Both the position numbers and the translations under genes were made by a program. Positions 8,999-17,249 of a DNA stretch of 64,000 bases are shown here, piece after piece (within the stretch, counting starts at the first letter, position 1; each line of letters opens with the position of its first letter). Source of the stretch: Pseudomonas cichorii (GTDB lineage Bacteria > Pseudomonadota > Gammaproteobacteria > Pseudomonadales > Pseudomonadaceae); NCBI RefSeq assembly GCF_015471405.1, contig NZ_BLVZ01000014.1:124001-188000 (forward strand), read 5' to 3'. Below the pieces are notes generated by a model. The model was not told where the DNA came from, made no database searches, and saw nothing but the letters and a program-made list of their open reading frames with translations.

Positions 8999-9586
8999 AT
9001 GTACCGCAAAACCGCCGTCGCCCTGCTTCTGATGTTATCCAGCGGCTGTAGCCAGTTTCCCCACAACAGGTTTTTCACCCCGCCCGCCGCTGGCCCGGAT
9101 ACGGCGTGGGTGCGTATTGTGGGCGGCACCGAACGGGCCTCTATCGAGCAGGAGTTGAATGGCCAACGCACTGGCGGCCTGGTACGCAGCAGTGAATTCA
9201 TACTCACACGAAACCAGGATCTCGGGATGCCTGTGGACAGCGAACAGGACAAATCGACTTGGAGCGATTATTACGAAACACCTGTGATTGCAGGCCGAAA
9301 AACAAGCATCGGCCTCTCCTATCACGGCCCTGATAACCTGTGCAGCAGCACCATGACCTTTGTGCCGCAGAAGGGCCACTATTACCAGTTCGGCCTGCAG
9401 GTCGACGTGCGCCTGCGCCAGTGTCGCGGCCTGCCGTATGAACTGATCAAAAATGAGCAAGGGCAATGGAGGCTACAGCGTCAGAAGGATGTGATCTGGG
9501 GCGGGAAATATGGCCATGAAGATGAGAACTGGCAGAAGATGCCAGACTCGCTGATGCCTCCTGCTGTTCCGTATGAGATTCGGTGA
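8999..9586 (+). CDS. Lipoprotein of unknown function
   Basis: The 195-residue protein opens with a lipoprotein signal (MYRKTAVALLLMLSSGC, lipobox LSSGC). The mature part is predicted beta-rich. A pair of stretches, VIAGRKTSIGLSYHG and CSSTMTFVPQKGHYYQF, resembles a segment of the lipoprotein at 33731-34249 (VAVNKELILTYWQ, CQIPFSFTPQSGATYTL). The two are therefore probably distant relatives. It follows the small acidic protein by 24 bases with CACGGAG upstream of the ATG. Function is unknown, presumably outer-membrane-anchored and periplasmic. Confidence 0.75.
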   Translation: MYRKTAVALLLMLSSGCSQFPHNRFFTPPAAGPDTAWVRIVGGTERASIEQELNGQRTGGLVRSSEFILTRNQDLGMPVDSEQDKSTWSDYYETPVIAGRKTSIGLSYHGPDNLCSSTMTFVPQKGHYYQFGLQVDVRLRQCRGLPYELIKNEQGQWRLQRQKDVIWGGKYGHEDENWQKMPDSLMPPAVPYEIR

Positions 9587-9896
9587 GAGTGTCGCGATGT
9601 ATCTCTGCCACTCCGCTCTACCGACACACCACGCGACCAAGGCTGGCAAATTGGTGTATGAAGGACTGGGCTGGGCGGCTACCTCTGAGATGGCGAAAAC
9701 TGTTTCGTGATTTGACTGCCTGGCTCAGGAGCCTGGCCGCCGCTTCCAACCGTTGATAACAGATTGTTTCGGGGCGATTCGGTCAATCGCGAAAAGCAGA
9801 AGTCGACTCGAAGCGGACGCTCTCTCTTACCGTGGTGTTCGGATGGAAGCAGAGCCGCGCCAGATCGAGAGCATGGCCGGGCTAGATCTGGCGTGA
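9587..9896. other. Intergenic region, no recognised feature
   Basis: This is a 310-base stretch between the lipoprotein gene and the convergent end of the antitoxin gene. A 36-codon ORF from 9597 is present but has no family resemblance. No REP, promoter or terminator hairpin is obvious. Confidence 0.4.
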
Positions 9897-10508
9897 TTAG
9901 GCGCTGGCGCGAACGTCCGAGGGTTTCGCTGCTGGTTTCGCTGGCGCTTTCGCTGCGGGCCTAGTAGCTGACTTTGCAGCCGGTTTTACGGCAGGTTTCG
10001 CACGCGCTTTCGCTGCTGGTTTTGCAGCGGGCTTAGCAGCAGCTTTCGCGGCTGCAGGGCGCAAGCCTGATCGTAGTTTCACCAGCCCTTTCCCTGTGAG
10101 CAGATTTGCGCTGCGGCTGAGGTGTTCGTAGGCCTCTGCATCAACAACTACAAGGTCATCCGGTCGAGGCGCTTGTGATGGCTTCACAGTCAGTTCGACT
10201 CCAACAGCGAGCATGAGGCGCATCACTGTGTCGTAGCGAACGTGGGTTCCGCCCTTCAGTGCTTTGTAAAGGCTCTCACGGTTCACCCCGGCGTTCTGCG
10301 CCAGCCTGTTCACGCCTTGGGCTTTGGCCACTTCGGCGATCGCCTGCATCATGACTTCGGGGTCGTGCTCTTTCATCGCTTCGGCGAGGAACGCACTGAT
10401 GGTTTCGGGCGTGTCCAGGAAGCGGGAAGCCTCGAAGCGGCTTGTATTGCCCAGATTCAGATTGAGAATGGGCATGTCTTCGGGTTTGTTTTGGTTACTC
10501 ATAATCAT
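9897..10508 (-). CDS. HigA-type antitoxin with Ala/Lys/Pro-rich tail
   Basis: Residues about 25-110 match the 'putative addiction module antidote' family. They comprise RFLDTPETISAFLAEAM, a helix-turn-helix (GVNRLAQNAGVNRESLYKALK) and VRYDTVMRLMLAVGVELTV. Ordinary members end near residue 100. Here a linker (111-150, containing PDDLVVVDAEAYEHLSRSA) is followed by about 50 residues made of AKPAA-type repeats, like the histone H1-like tails of AlgP or HupN-type proteins. The antitoxin start overlaps the toxin stop as ATGA, so they are translationally coupled with the toxin first. The tail could add nonspecific DNA binding, which is an inference. A second ATG at 10502 is an equally possible start. 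Confidence 0.88.
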   Translation of the reverse strand: MIMSNQNKPEDMPILNLNLGNTSRFEASRFLDTPETISAFLAEAMKEHDPEVMMQAIAEVAKAQGVNRLAQNAGVNRESLYKALKGGTHVRYDTVMRLMLAVGVELTVKPSQAPRPDDLVVVDAEAYEHLSRSANLLTGKGLVKLRSGLRPAAAKAAAKPAAKPAAKARAKPAVKPAAKSATRPAAKAPAKPAAKPSDVRASA

Positions 10509-10825
10509 GCACCTCGCAGTGCGTCTAGAATTTCTTTAGCGCGTTTGATGCCCCGTTTTTGATCGGTCTTATCGCTACCGTAAAGCATCAGGTAGCTGGT
10601 CTGGCCTGATCGGACGTAATACACCCGGTAGCCAGGCCCCACGAAAACGCGCATTTCACTCAGACCGTCGCCGACGGGCTCTGTATCACCAAAGTTTCCG
10701 TTTTGTGCCCGCAACATCCTGACGGTTACGGCTGCTTTTCCCTGGACGTCCTTGATCCCGCCCAGCCAACCAGTGAATTCTGGCGTGGTATCGATTGCGT
10801 ACATGGGTTTATTGTTTTCGGTCAT
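10505..10825 (-). CDS. RelE/ParE-superfamily (HigB-type) toxin
   Basis: The 106-residue protein matches the 'addiction module killer protein' branch of RelE/ParE: FTGWLGGIKDVQGKAAVTVRMLRAQNGNFGDTEPVGDGLSEMRVFVGPGYRVYY, then LMLYGSDKTDQKRGIKRAKEIL. In the branch known from HigB/RelE-type toxins these are ribosome-dependent mRNA interferases. Conserved basic residues (R in EMRVF, R in YRVYY, K in GSDKTDQ) are in place, so the toxin looks intact. It precedes its antitoxin with a four-base overlap. Confidence 0.9.
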   Translation of the reverse strand: MTENNKPMYAIDTTPEFTGWLGGIKDVQGKAAVTVRMLRAQNGNFGDTEPVGDGLSEMRVFVGPGYRVYYVRSGQTSYLMLYGSDKTDQKRGIKRAKEILDALRGA

Positions 10826-10834
10826 GCGTTAAGA

Positions 10835-10850
10835 GTAGCCTAGCGGCTAC
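10835..10850. promoter_or_regulatory. Palindrome upstream of toxin-antitoxin operon
   Basis: GTAGCC-TAGC-GGCTAC is a perfect inverted repeat ending ten bases before the toxin ATG. Toxin-antitoxin operons of this class are usually autorepressed by the helix-turn-helix antitoxin at such a palindrome. The identity of the binder is inferred. Confidence 0.55.
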
Positions 10851-10966
10851 AGCTGTGTCGATGCGCGCCTGTTCAGTGGCGTAGAACACGATCGTTGCGA
10901 GCAAAGGTATTTCATTGCATGAGGAGCAGCTCTCGCGCAGCACATACCGTCTGATTCGCTTCTCAC

Positions 10967-11458
10967 TTATTGTGGCATGACGAAAGAAGAGATCATTAGT
11001 GTGTCACTGAAGCGAAGGGCGCTGGCGTCCACAGCAAAACCTTCGCCCTTGACCAGACCCGCGTCCATGCCGCGACGCAGCACATCGTTGAACAGCCAGC
11101 GAAAAAGCGAGCTGTCATGAAAACGACCGTGGCGGTTCTTGGAAAACGTAGAGTGATTGGGGGACTTCGTCTTCAAGGCTCAAACGGTAGTACCAGCGAT
11201 ACGCCAGGTTCAAATGAGCCTCTTCGCACAACCGATGTTCGGAGCGAATGCCGTAGCAATAGCCCACCACCAACAGGCGAATCATCAGTCAATCGATGGA
11301 CGCCCGATTGGGCTATAAAAATCGGCTAGATAATGGCGCAGATCGCTTAGATCGAGACATCGATCAATGTTGCGCAGGAGGTGATTGGCTGGGATGTGAT
11401 CTTCAATGTTGAACGAGTAAAAAAGTCTTTCTTGTCCACTCGATAATTGTCCCATCAT
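10967..11458 (-). pseudogene. Decayed IS1182-family transposase fragment
   Basis: Reading from an ATG at 11458, the frame gives MMGQLSSGQERLFYSFNIED, then HLLRNIDRCLDLSDLRHYLADFYSPIGRPSID before a stop. After a small deletion it resumes as MIRLLVVGYCYGIRSEHRLCEEAHLNLAYRWYYRLSLEDEVP. An extra C in a run near 11160 shifts frame into PNHSTFSKNRHGRF...LVKGEGFAVDAS, ending near 11020. This is the well-known IS1182-type transposase N-terminus. It carries at least two frame disruptions and has lost the catalytic C-terminal two thirds. It is a dead insertion sequence next to the toxin-antitoxin operon. Confidence 0.8.
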
Positions 11459-11510
11459 GCTGCGAATCCTCCCGCTGGCTGATGACCCAGTTTTGCCGCA
11501 GGCCAGGCAG

Positions 11511-11535
11511 GATATCTACTTTTTCAACAGAATCG
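11511..11535. mobile_element. Probable IS end motif upstream of the dead transposase
   Basis: ACTTTTTCAACAGAATCG (11518-11535) lies 60 bases upstream of the transposase fragment's start. The identical 18 bases recur at 31989-32006 as the terminal repeat of a MITE-like element. That makes it a candidate terminal inverted repeat of this IS1182-type element. The opposite IS end was not found. Confidence 0.45.
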
Positions 11536-11682
11536 ACCCGAAACAGCCTTTCACCTCCAAGCTTACCTCGGACTGGCGAACTCCCTTTACCACCGGCCTC
11601 CTTTTCCGGTCCTTTCAATTTGTAACAACGTCCTGACGCTATTAAGATCGCGTCTTTTCACCCCATCAGGAATATCCAGGCA

Positions 11683-12330
11683 ATGGACATGCGTCGCCTT
11701 TTATCCTTCTCCTGCAGCAAAGCGGTATTAACCCTTTTCCTCGGACTGTGTTCCGGTAATGCACTGGCCAGCGGCCTCAGCGAAAGCCTGGTCTCGTGTG
11801 AGCCGTCATTCTTCAAACACCTCTATTCCCAGCGCGCCGACCTGGGGAAGACCGTCAAGCTGGCCCGCAACGATGAGCACGGCCTGGCATGGCTGCCGGT
11901 GCCGGACCGCAGCAACTTCGACACCGCGTTCCAGCACTTCACACCCGTTGTCGTCGACCAGGGCCTGCGCCTGACCAGTTACTACGACCGGGTCATGGAT
12001 CTGGGCGAGCAAGGCACTTACTACTTCTGGGGTTTCGAAATCGATGCCAGCCGCGAGCAAGTCATGGCCAAGTTGCCGAATGCGCAATGGCAGGAGGCCG
12101 GTGAGTACTTCATTTCCAGACCACGGATCAAGGCGAACGCCAATTCCGCCTGGCAGGACAACCTTGCGGCGGCCTCAGGCATCGCTCCGGCGGCGGGTTC
12201 CGCGGAAAAGCTCCTGATGCTCAGCGTCGAAGACGGGAAGACCCGCCTGCTCTGTACGTTGCAGGGCAGCGTCGATGAGCGTCTGTTGCAGCAGGAACGC
12301 CCGGACATGGCGCAAGGAACCACACGATGA
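11683..12330 (+). CDS. Secreted protein of unknown function
   Basis: The 215-residue product has a signal peptide (KAVLTLFLGLCSGNALAS). No catalytic motif is apparent; stretches such as QGLRLTSYYDRVMDLGEQGTYYFWGFEID suggest a small alpha/beta fold. Its stop overlaps the start of the following lipoprotein gene as ATGA, so the two form a coupled operon. The nearby ATG codons at 11683 and 11689 are both possible starts. I do not recognise the family. It looks like a Pseudomonas-specific periplasmic protein. Confidence 0.65.
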   Translation: MDMRRLLSFSCSKAVLTLFLGLCSGNALASGLSESLVSCEPSFFKHLYSQRADLGKTVKLARNDEHGLAWLPVPDRSNFDTAFQHFTPVVVDQGLRLTSYYDRVMDLGEQGTYYFWGFEIDASREQVMAKLPNAQWQEAGEYFISRPRIKANANSAWQDNLAAASGIAPAAGSAEKLLMLSVEDGKTRLLCTLQGSVDERLLQQERPDMAQGTTR

Positions 12331-12806
12331 AGCGCCTGCCATGCCTGGCCGCGATATTGCTGCTGGGCGGCTGCGCCCACGGCATTGTGCCGCAGAAAGC
12401 CGTGGCCGAAGCGCCGGCCAAGCCCCCTACTGGCATGTTCAAACTGCTGGAGGACGCCAAACTGGCAACCTACTTCGACGCCCATTCCGTTGCCCTGTAC
12501 CAGGGCAATCCACATTTGCGCCAGTTCTACCTAATCAACAATTACCTCGGACCCGCCGCCCCCAGCGATAAACCTCCAGAGATCCGCAGTTCGCGGGCGA
12601 TCCAAGTGATCAACTGCGAACGGGACGAAATGGCGCAGTTCGGCCGGGTGTATTTTTCCCAGCCCTTTGTCCTGGGGCATGAAGTGGCACGCAAGAGCGA
12701 TATCCCACAATGGGAACCGTTGGAGCGGCAGTCGCTGATCGGGATGTTGCGCGATTTAGTGTGCAAGATCGATGCGACTCATCTTCGGACGGGTAATCCG
12801 GAGTAG
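12327..12806 (+). CDS. Lipoprotein with surface-adhesin E-like domain
   Basis: The 159-residue protein begins with a lipoprotein signal (LPCLAAILLLGGC). The rest resembles the surface-adhesin protein E-like domain: ATYFDAHSVALYQGNPHLRQFYLINNY, then SSRAIQVINCERDEMAQFGRVYFS, with the conserved strand 'n-C-e-r....'. The domain occurs in many small Gram-negative periplasmic or outer-membrane proteins, and adhesion is not implied by the domain alone. It is coupled to the secreted protein upstream. The assignment to this fold is from pattern and recall. Confidence 0.65.
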   Translation: MKRLPCLAAILLLGGCAHGIVPQKAVAEAPAKPPTGMFKLLEDAKLATYFDAHSVALYQGNPHLRQFYLINNYLGPAAPSDKPPEIRSSRAIQVINCERDEMAQFGRVYFSQPFVLGHEVARKSDIPQWEPLERQSLIGMLRDLVCKIDATHLRTGNPE

Positions 12807-13299
12807 CTGGATCTGTGCATGAGCAGGCTGTCACGGCGCGCCTGCTTGTAGGTAGCAGGGTGGTGCCTTTCTTTGAAACGACGGAACTGCCGATGAACAT
12901 CCTGAGTACCGAGCAAAAAAACGTCCTCAAAAAATCACTCAGGCTGGTGGCGAGTGATCTCCTACGCCCCTCCATCAAACCGTCCCCTAGCCGCCCTCCC
13001 CCCTCCGCAGTCTCCAGCGACCAAGTCCACAGCGCAACATAATTGAGAGCATGTTCGAGTGTTTAAAAGACAATCATCGTGTCATGATGTGTTTCGACAA
13101 ACTCGCGAAAAGTTTGCCGCCATAGTTTTCCTAGCCTGTATCATGCGAGGTTTTCGACAATATTCTTTGCGTGCAGAATCTGGCAAACCCCGCTTCGGCA
13201 GCGATAAAAACGACCTGAAATCCCGTTAGTTAAAATCGAGTGTAACCCGTTGAAACTCAGAGGCACGCTTACGAATACCCTATGCATACATATTAATTT
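12807..13299. other. AT-rich intergenic stretch
   Basis: About 490 bases are clearly richer in A+T than the flanks, especially from 13040. A weak hairpin (GCAGGC...GCCTGC, about 12822-12846) follows the lipoprotein operon and may terminate it. A 49-codon ORF from an ATG at 12894 (MNILSTEQKNVL) has no family match. The base composition fits recently acquired DNA together with the next gene. Confidence 0.4.
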
Positions 13300-13713
13300 T
13301 TAATCTTGGGAAAAGTTACCGCCTCCTACCATTCGGCTTGCACGCTCATGCTGAGTACTTTGGGCATACAATATAGCAGCATCAATTTCAGCTACAGCGG
13401 TCGCCCAAGAAACACCATTGTTTTCTATCCATTCACGAGGCTGGGAACCAGACTCAATTCTATTCAACACGCACGTTATGGCATTGCCATTATGTCCACC
13501 TTCACGTGGAAATAGACCAAGAGCGGGGCGTGGATGAACAATTTGACCTGGAGCACCAGGATAATCAATATCTCTTCTCCTGATAAAGGTTTCTGCGTGA
13601 CGGCCATTTGTGTTCCCCGAACAGCGAATAACCCAGTGCGCCGTAACGTAATACAAACTTGCCCCGTAACCCGCTCCTCGCCACGTAATAAACTGACAGG
13701 CATGATTTGGCAT
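13300..13713 (-). CDS. Orphan protein of unknown function in AT-rich DNA
   Basis: The 137-residue protein is Gly/His/Arg-rich with no signal peptide. The start at 13713 (MPNHACQFITWRGAG) is chosen because GGAGG lies six bases upstream, inside the longer reading frame that begins at 13725. A short GRHAETFI segment is reminiscent of the HAE zinc-binding motif of cytidine-deaminase-fold proteins. The second PCxxC motif of that fold is absent, so I do not assign the fold. It is isolated, with low GC relative to neighbours, and is possibly horizontally acquired. Confidence 0.55.
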   Translation of the reverse strand: MPNHACQFITWRGAGYGASLYYVTAHWVIRCSGNTNGRHAETFIRRRDIDYPGAPGQIVHPRPALGLFPREGGHNGNAITCVLNRIESGSQPREWIENNGVSWATAVAEIDAAILYAQSTQHERASRMVGGGNFSQD

Positions 13714-13895
13714 AAAAACCTCCATAAATAACTTTATCTGACAATAGCATATTACCTAAGCAACCAGAGCATTCCGCATAGCGCATGCAATTACTGAGCA
13801 GATCGGTCGGCCAGTGGATTGAAAAACATTTACCTTGAGTAGTTAGCGCCATAAAGGGCAGCTCCACTTGCGACCTGCCCTTTACCTGACCGGAC

Positions 13896-14471
13896 TCAAG
13901 ACCGCATCCCCATCCAGATCACCGCCTCAGTCCACGCAGTCACAACCGGTGTCAGTGCCCTGAACCAGGGATCGCGAACATCGATCTGCGCGGCTGAGTG
14001 GTCATGATGGTGCTGCTCTTCTTCCACGATCGAGGTAATGGCCGTTACTGCATGAGGATCGATATCGCGCAGCTCATGCAGTTGATGGGCAAGGTGCTTG
14101 AGCACCACACTTTCAACCGCGACGGTCGTTGCGACAATGGCCTTGCGACCTAAGAGGCCGGTGATCAAACCCAGCGCCAGGCCACCGAGGCCGCACAGCC
14201 AGTAACTGCGGCAACGGGGATAGTTGCGGCGTTGCAGCTCAGCCTGAAAGACCGTCCGATGGCGGCGTTCGTGGGAGAGAAATTCCTTGAGTTCATCCAC
14301 CATGCCCGGCGCGAAAAGCCGGGCCATGAACAGCTGGCCGCTGTAGATACAGATCGCACCGTGCTCGCCTGCATGGTCAACCTTCATCATGCGGTTACCA
14401 AGGTCACTTCCATTAGCCATATAGTCTTGGGGGTTCACGCTGAGAGGCCTTGTTCGATGGGGGCAGGACAT
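13896..14471 (-). CDS. Coq7-like di-iron protein
   Basis: The 191-residue protein shows the Coq7 (demethoxyubiquinone hydroxylase) pattern: VDHAGEHGAICIYSGQ (family consensus NHAGExGAxxIYxGQ), ELKEFLSHERRHRTVF, and VEEEQHHHDHS. These supply the Glu/His ligands of a carboxylate-bridged di-iron centre. The middle is hydrophobic (LCGLGGLALGLITGLLGRKAIVATTVAVE), as in the membrane-associated family. Pseudomonas normally has a canonical coq7 elsewhere. The Val-to-His change in GEHGA and the solitary location suggest a paralogue with a possibly different substrate, which is an inference. Two ATG codons (residues 1 and 18) are candidate starts. Confidence 0.8.
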   Translation of the reverse strand: MSCPHRTRPLSVNPQDYMANGSDLGNRMMKVDHAGEHGAICIYSGQLFMARLFAPGMVDELKEFLSHERRHRTVFQAELQRRNYPRCRSYWLCGLGGLALGLITGLLGRKAIVATTVAVESVVLKHLAHQLHELRDIDPHAVTAITSIVEEEQHHHDHSAAQIDVRDPWFRALTPVVTAWTEAVIWMGMRS

Positions 14472-14538
14472 CGGGTCTGTTCTGATGCCAGTCAGTCAGG
14501 AGGCTGATTTCAAGAATCTGGTGCCGGGCTCACAATCC

Positions 14539-14627
14539 GTGGGAGGGGCCTTGGCCGCGACAGCTTCATGAAGACGCTGAAAATGTGTTGCCTGTAAGCA
14601 AGTCGTCGCGGCCAAGGCCCTTCCCAC
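14539..14627. repeat. REP-type inverted pair (GGCCTTGGCCGCGAC family)
   Basis: GTGGGAGGGGCCTTGGCCGCGAC-like arms at 14539-14561 and 14605-14627 are complementary except for one base. The same repeat forms the hairpin behind sdaA at 58097-58135. It probably also acts as a terminator or mRNA-stability element between flanking genes. Confidence 0.7.
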
Positions 14628-14725
14628 AAGTGATATGTACACCTTGACGGATCGGCATTAGAGCATGTCCTTGCTCTTCAGCATGCATCGTGCTGTCACC
14701 TCGGACAGATAAACAAGTGCAGCGT

Positions 14726-16036
14726 TCACATTCCCGCCTCTCGCCCTCGCCCCACAGAAACCAAAGCCGTCCCCAGGCTGCCTACCCCGGCCACGCCCAT
14801 CACCAACGCCATGCCCCTCGGTGTCCCGTCGGACAACCAGCTGACAAGTGCCGCACTGAAGATGCCGCTGCCGTAGTGCATTGCGCCCACCAATGAGGAG
14901 GCAGAGCCTGCCCGCTGGGGGAAGAAAGCGAGTGCGCCGGCCACGGAGTTGGCGACGATGAATCCGTTCATGGACATGTAGAAGAACACCGGCACCACCA
15001 GCCCCCAGAGTCCGCCCCAGCCGAACCATGCGCACAGGCTGAGGATCATGCCGAAGAAGGCCAGTGCCCAGGTGCCGAGGTGGAAAAGTCGTTCGCTGCC
15101 CATGCGGTTCAGTAATCGGCCGTTGGCAAAGTTGGCGATCATCATGCCAAGGATGTTGACCCCGAAGAGCCAGCCATAGGCCTGCGCTGATACGTGGTAA
15201 TAGTCGATGTAGGCGAAGGGTGTTCCCACGATAAAGGCGTAGGCGCCTGCGTAGAAGAAGCCGCCCGACAGTGCATACCTGATCAGCCGTGGATCACGCA
15301 TGAGTTGCAGGTAGGTAACGAACGTATGCACAAGCGGCTCGGTTGTTCTCTGATCGGTAGGCAGGCTTTCCGGCAATTTGCGAAACGAAAAAAGCGTCAC
15401 CAGCCCGACAAGAGCCAGCGACCAGAAGATGCCTTGCCATGACCACCAATCAAGAATCTGGCCTCCGATCAGTGGCCCGGCCAAGGGCGCTACCCCCATG
15501 ATCAGAATCAGGGTCGACAGCATTTTTGCCGACTGTTCTCGCCCATACAGGTCACGGACCATGGCGCGGGACAGCACAGGGCCTACACAGGCGCCCAGTG
15601 CCTGAATCACCCGCCACACCATCATTTGAGTGACATCGGTCGAGAGCGCGCATCCGACCGAGCCGATGATGAACAGGATCATTCCGATCGCAATCGGCAA
15701 CTTGCGTCCGTAACGATCGCTGACCGCTCCCCATATCAACTGCCCGAGGCTGAAGCCCAGCAGGAATGCAGAAAAGGTCAGCTCGATGCTGGCTGTGTCG
15801 GTATGCAGCGCCCGGCTGATGGTTGGCAGCGCAGGCAGATACATGTCGGTGGAGATGGATGCGAATGACATCAGCGCACTGAGATTAAGCAGCAATCGCA
15901 GGTCGGCCGTTTTGCGCGGCGGTTCGGCGCTGGTGGCAGAGAGTGCTGCTGGGCGTTGGAGTAAAGACATGGGAATGGAGTCTGCCAGTGGCGAAACCCG
16001 CATCGTAGTGACTGTCGGCCTATCAATGAATGCCAT
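14726..16036 (-). CDS. Bcr/CflA-family MFS drug efflux transporter
   Basis: The 436-residue protein has 12 predicted membrane helices. Bcr/CflA signatures are present: STDMYLPALPTI in helix 1, the motif GQLIWGAVSDRYGRKLP in loop 2-3, and RVIQALGACVGPVLSRAMVRDLYGREQSAKMLS. Family members export drugs such as bicyclomycin, or small metabolites and dipeptides, with proton antiport. The true start is uncertain: the frame opens at 16036, but an internal ATG at 15970 (MSLLQRP) gives a more typical length. Neither has a strong ribosome site. No regulator gene is attached. Confidence 0.88.
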   Translation of the reverse strand: MAFIDRPTVTTMRVSPLADSIPMSLLQRPAALSATSAEPPRKTADLRLLLNLSALMSFASISTDMYLPALPTISRALHTDTASIELTFSAFLLGFSLGQLIWGAVSDRYGRKLPIAIGMILFIIGSVGCALSTDVTQMMVWRVIQALGACVGPVLSRAMVRDLYGREQSAKMLSTLILIMGVAPLAGPLIGGQILDWWSWQGIFWSLALVGLVTLFSFRKLPESLPTDQRTTEPLVHTFVTYLQLMRDPRLIRYALSGGFFYAGAYAFIVGTPFAYIDYYHVSAQAYGWLFGVNILGMMIANFANGRLLNRMGSERLFHLGTWALAFFGMILSLCAWFGWGGLWGLVVPVFFYMSMNGFIVANSVAGALAFFPQRAGSASSLVGAMHYGSGIFSAALVSWLSDGTPRGMALVMGVAGVGSLGTALVSVGRGREAGM

Positions 16037-16248
16037 GCTTTCGCAAGGTGAAATGAGCTGAGCTCATGAATCTATGGGCCCTGCCTCCAACGCCATGCAT
16101 GCCTGACCTCACACGCTAGAAACCGACTCATGAACTTTCTTCATAAGTCCTTCCCGACTCAGGCGTCTAGTCCCCCCTCGCCTGCTCGCTTAGTGTTTTC
16201 ACAACGGCATTGCCTCCTTTACCGAACGCTCAAGCTGGGAGATTTGAC

Positions 16249-17238
16249 ATGCAAAAGCGCAAACTCGGAAACAGTTCTCTTGAAGTCTCGGCCCTCGGGT
16301 TGGGCTGCATGGGGCTCAGCCACGGCTATGGCCCGGCCACGGATACAGATCAGGCCGTCACCTTGATCCGTAAGGCAGTTGACCAAGGCATCACCTTTTT
16401 CGACACCGCCGAAGTCTACGGCCCTTATCTGAACGAGCAGGTGGTGGGCCAAGCGCTGGCACCGGTCAGGGATCAAGTGGTGATAGCCACCAAGTTCGGT
16501 TTCACCTTCGGGTCCGACAACAAACAGCAGGTCCTCAACAGCCGTCCCGAGCACATCCGGGTTGCCGTCGAGGGTTCGCTGCGCAGGCTGAAGACCGACT
16601 ACATCGACTTGCTTTACCAGCATCGGGTCGACCCGGACGTCCCCATCGAAGATGTCGCGGGAGCTGTGAAAGAACTCATATGGGAAGGCAAGGTCAAGCA
16701 CTTCGGCCTGTCAGAAGCCGGCGCACAGACCATTCGACGTGCTCATGCCGTGCAGCCTGTCACTGCGCTGCAAAGTGAGTATTCCCTGTGGTGGCGCGAG
16801 CCTGAGCAGGAAATTATCCCGACCCTCGCGGAACTGGGGATCGGCTTCGTTCCCTTCAGCCCTTTGGGCAAGGGCTTCCTCACCGGCGCGGTATCGGCAG
16901 ACACCTCATTTGGCAGCGACGACTTCCGCAGTATCGTGCCCCGTTTCAGTCAGGAAGCGCTTCAGGCCAATCAGGCACTGGTGGTTCTGGTCCGCAAGAT
17001 TGCGGAGCAAAAGGATGCAACACCGGCCCAGATCGCGCTGGCCTGGCTGCTCGCACAGGCGCCCTGGATCGTGCCGATTCCCGGTACGACCAAGCTGCAC
17101 CGGCTGGAAGAGAATATTGGCGGTGCGACCATCACGCTCGATGAGGTCGAACTCAAGGCCATTGATGCGGCGCTCGCGCAGATCAGCATCCAGGGTGACC
17201 GTTACCCCGAATCTCTCAAGGCTCGGGTCGGGCGCTGA
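16249..17238 (+). CDS. Aldo/keto reductase
   Basis: The 329-residue aldo/keto reductase is of the YajO/AKR13-like branch. The tetrad is visible as Asp and Tyr in FFDTAEVYGPYLNE, Lys in VVIATKFGF and His in DLLYQHRVDP. Cofactor contacts lie in VPIPGTTKLHRLEENIGG. The start at 16249 (MQKRKLGNSSLEV) follows GGGAGA. It heads a five-gene run in the same direction (flavodoxin, two alpha/beta hydrolases, LysR), suggesting a redox or detoxification operon. Substrate is unknown. It is not a recent duplicate of the reductase at 5231, since the sequences differ throughout. Confidence 0.92.
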   Translation: MQKRKLGNSSLEVSALGLGCMGLSHGYGPATDTDQAVTLIRKAVDQGITFFDTAEVYGPYLNEQVVGQALAPVRDQVVIATKFGFTFGSDNKQQVLNSRPEHIRVAVEGSLRRLKTDYIDLLYQHRVDPDVPIEDVAGAVKELIWEGKVKHFGLSEAGAQTIRRAHAVQPVTALQSEYSLWWREPEQEIIPTLAELGIGFVPFSPLGKGFLTGAVSADTSFGSDDFRSIVPRFSQEALQANQALVVLVRKIAEQKDATPAQIALAWLLAQAPWIVPIPGTTKLHRLEENIGGATITLDEVELKAIDAALAQISIQGDRYPESLKARVGR

Positions 17239-17249
17239 GGGTAATAGCC

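Noticed and set aside
10967..11458. Functional IS1182 element
   Set aside because: Frame is broken at least twice, the catalytic region is missing and only one candidate end is present.
12894..13042. 49-codon ORF MNILSTEQKNVL
   Set aside because: Proline-rich low-complexity end, no family match and a weak start site. Left as part of the intergenic region.
13300..13713. Type III effector under an hrp box
   Set aside because: No GGAACC-N16-CCAC type promoter was visible upstream, and the N-terminus is not Ser/Pro-rich.
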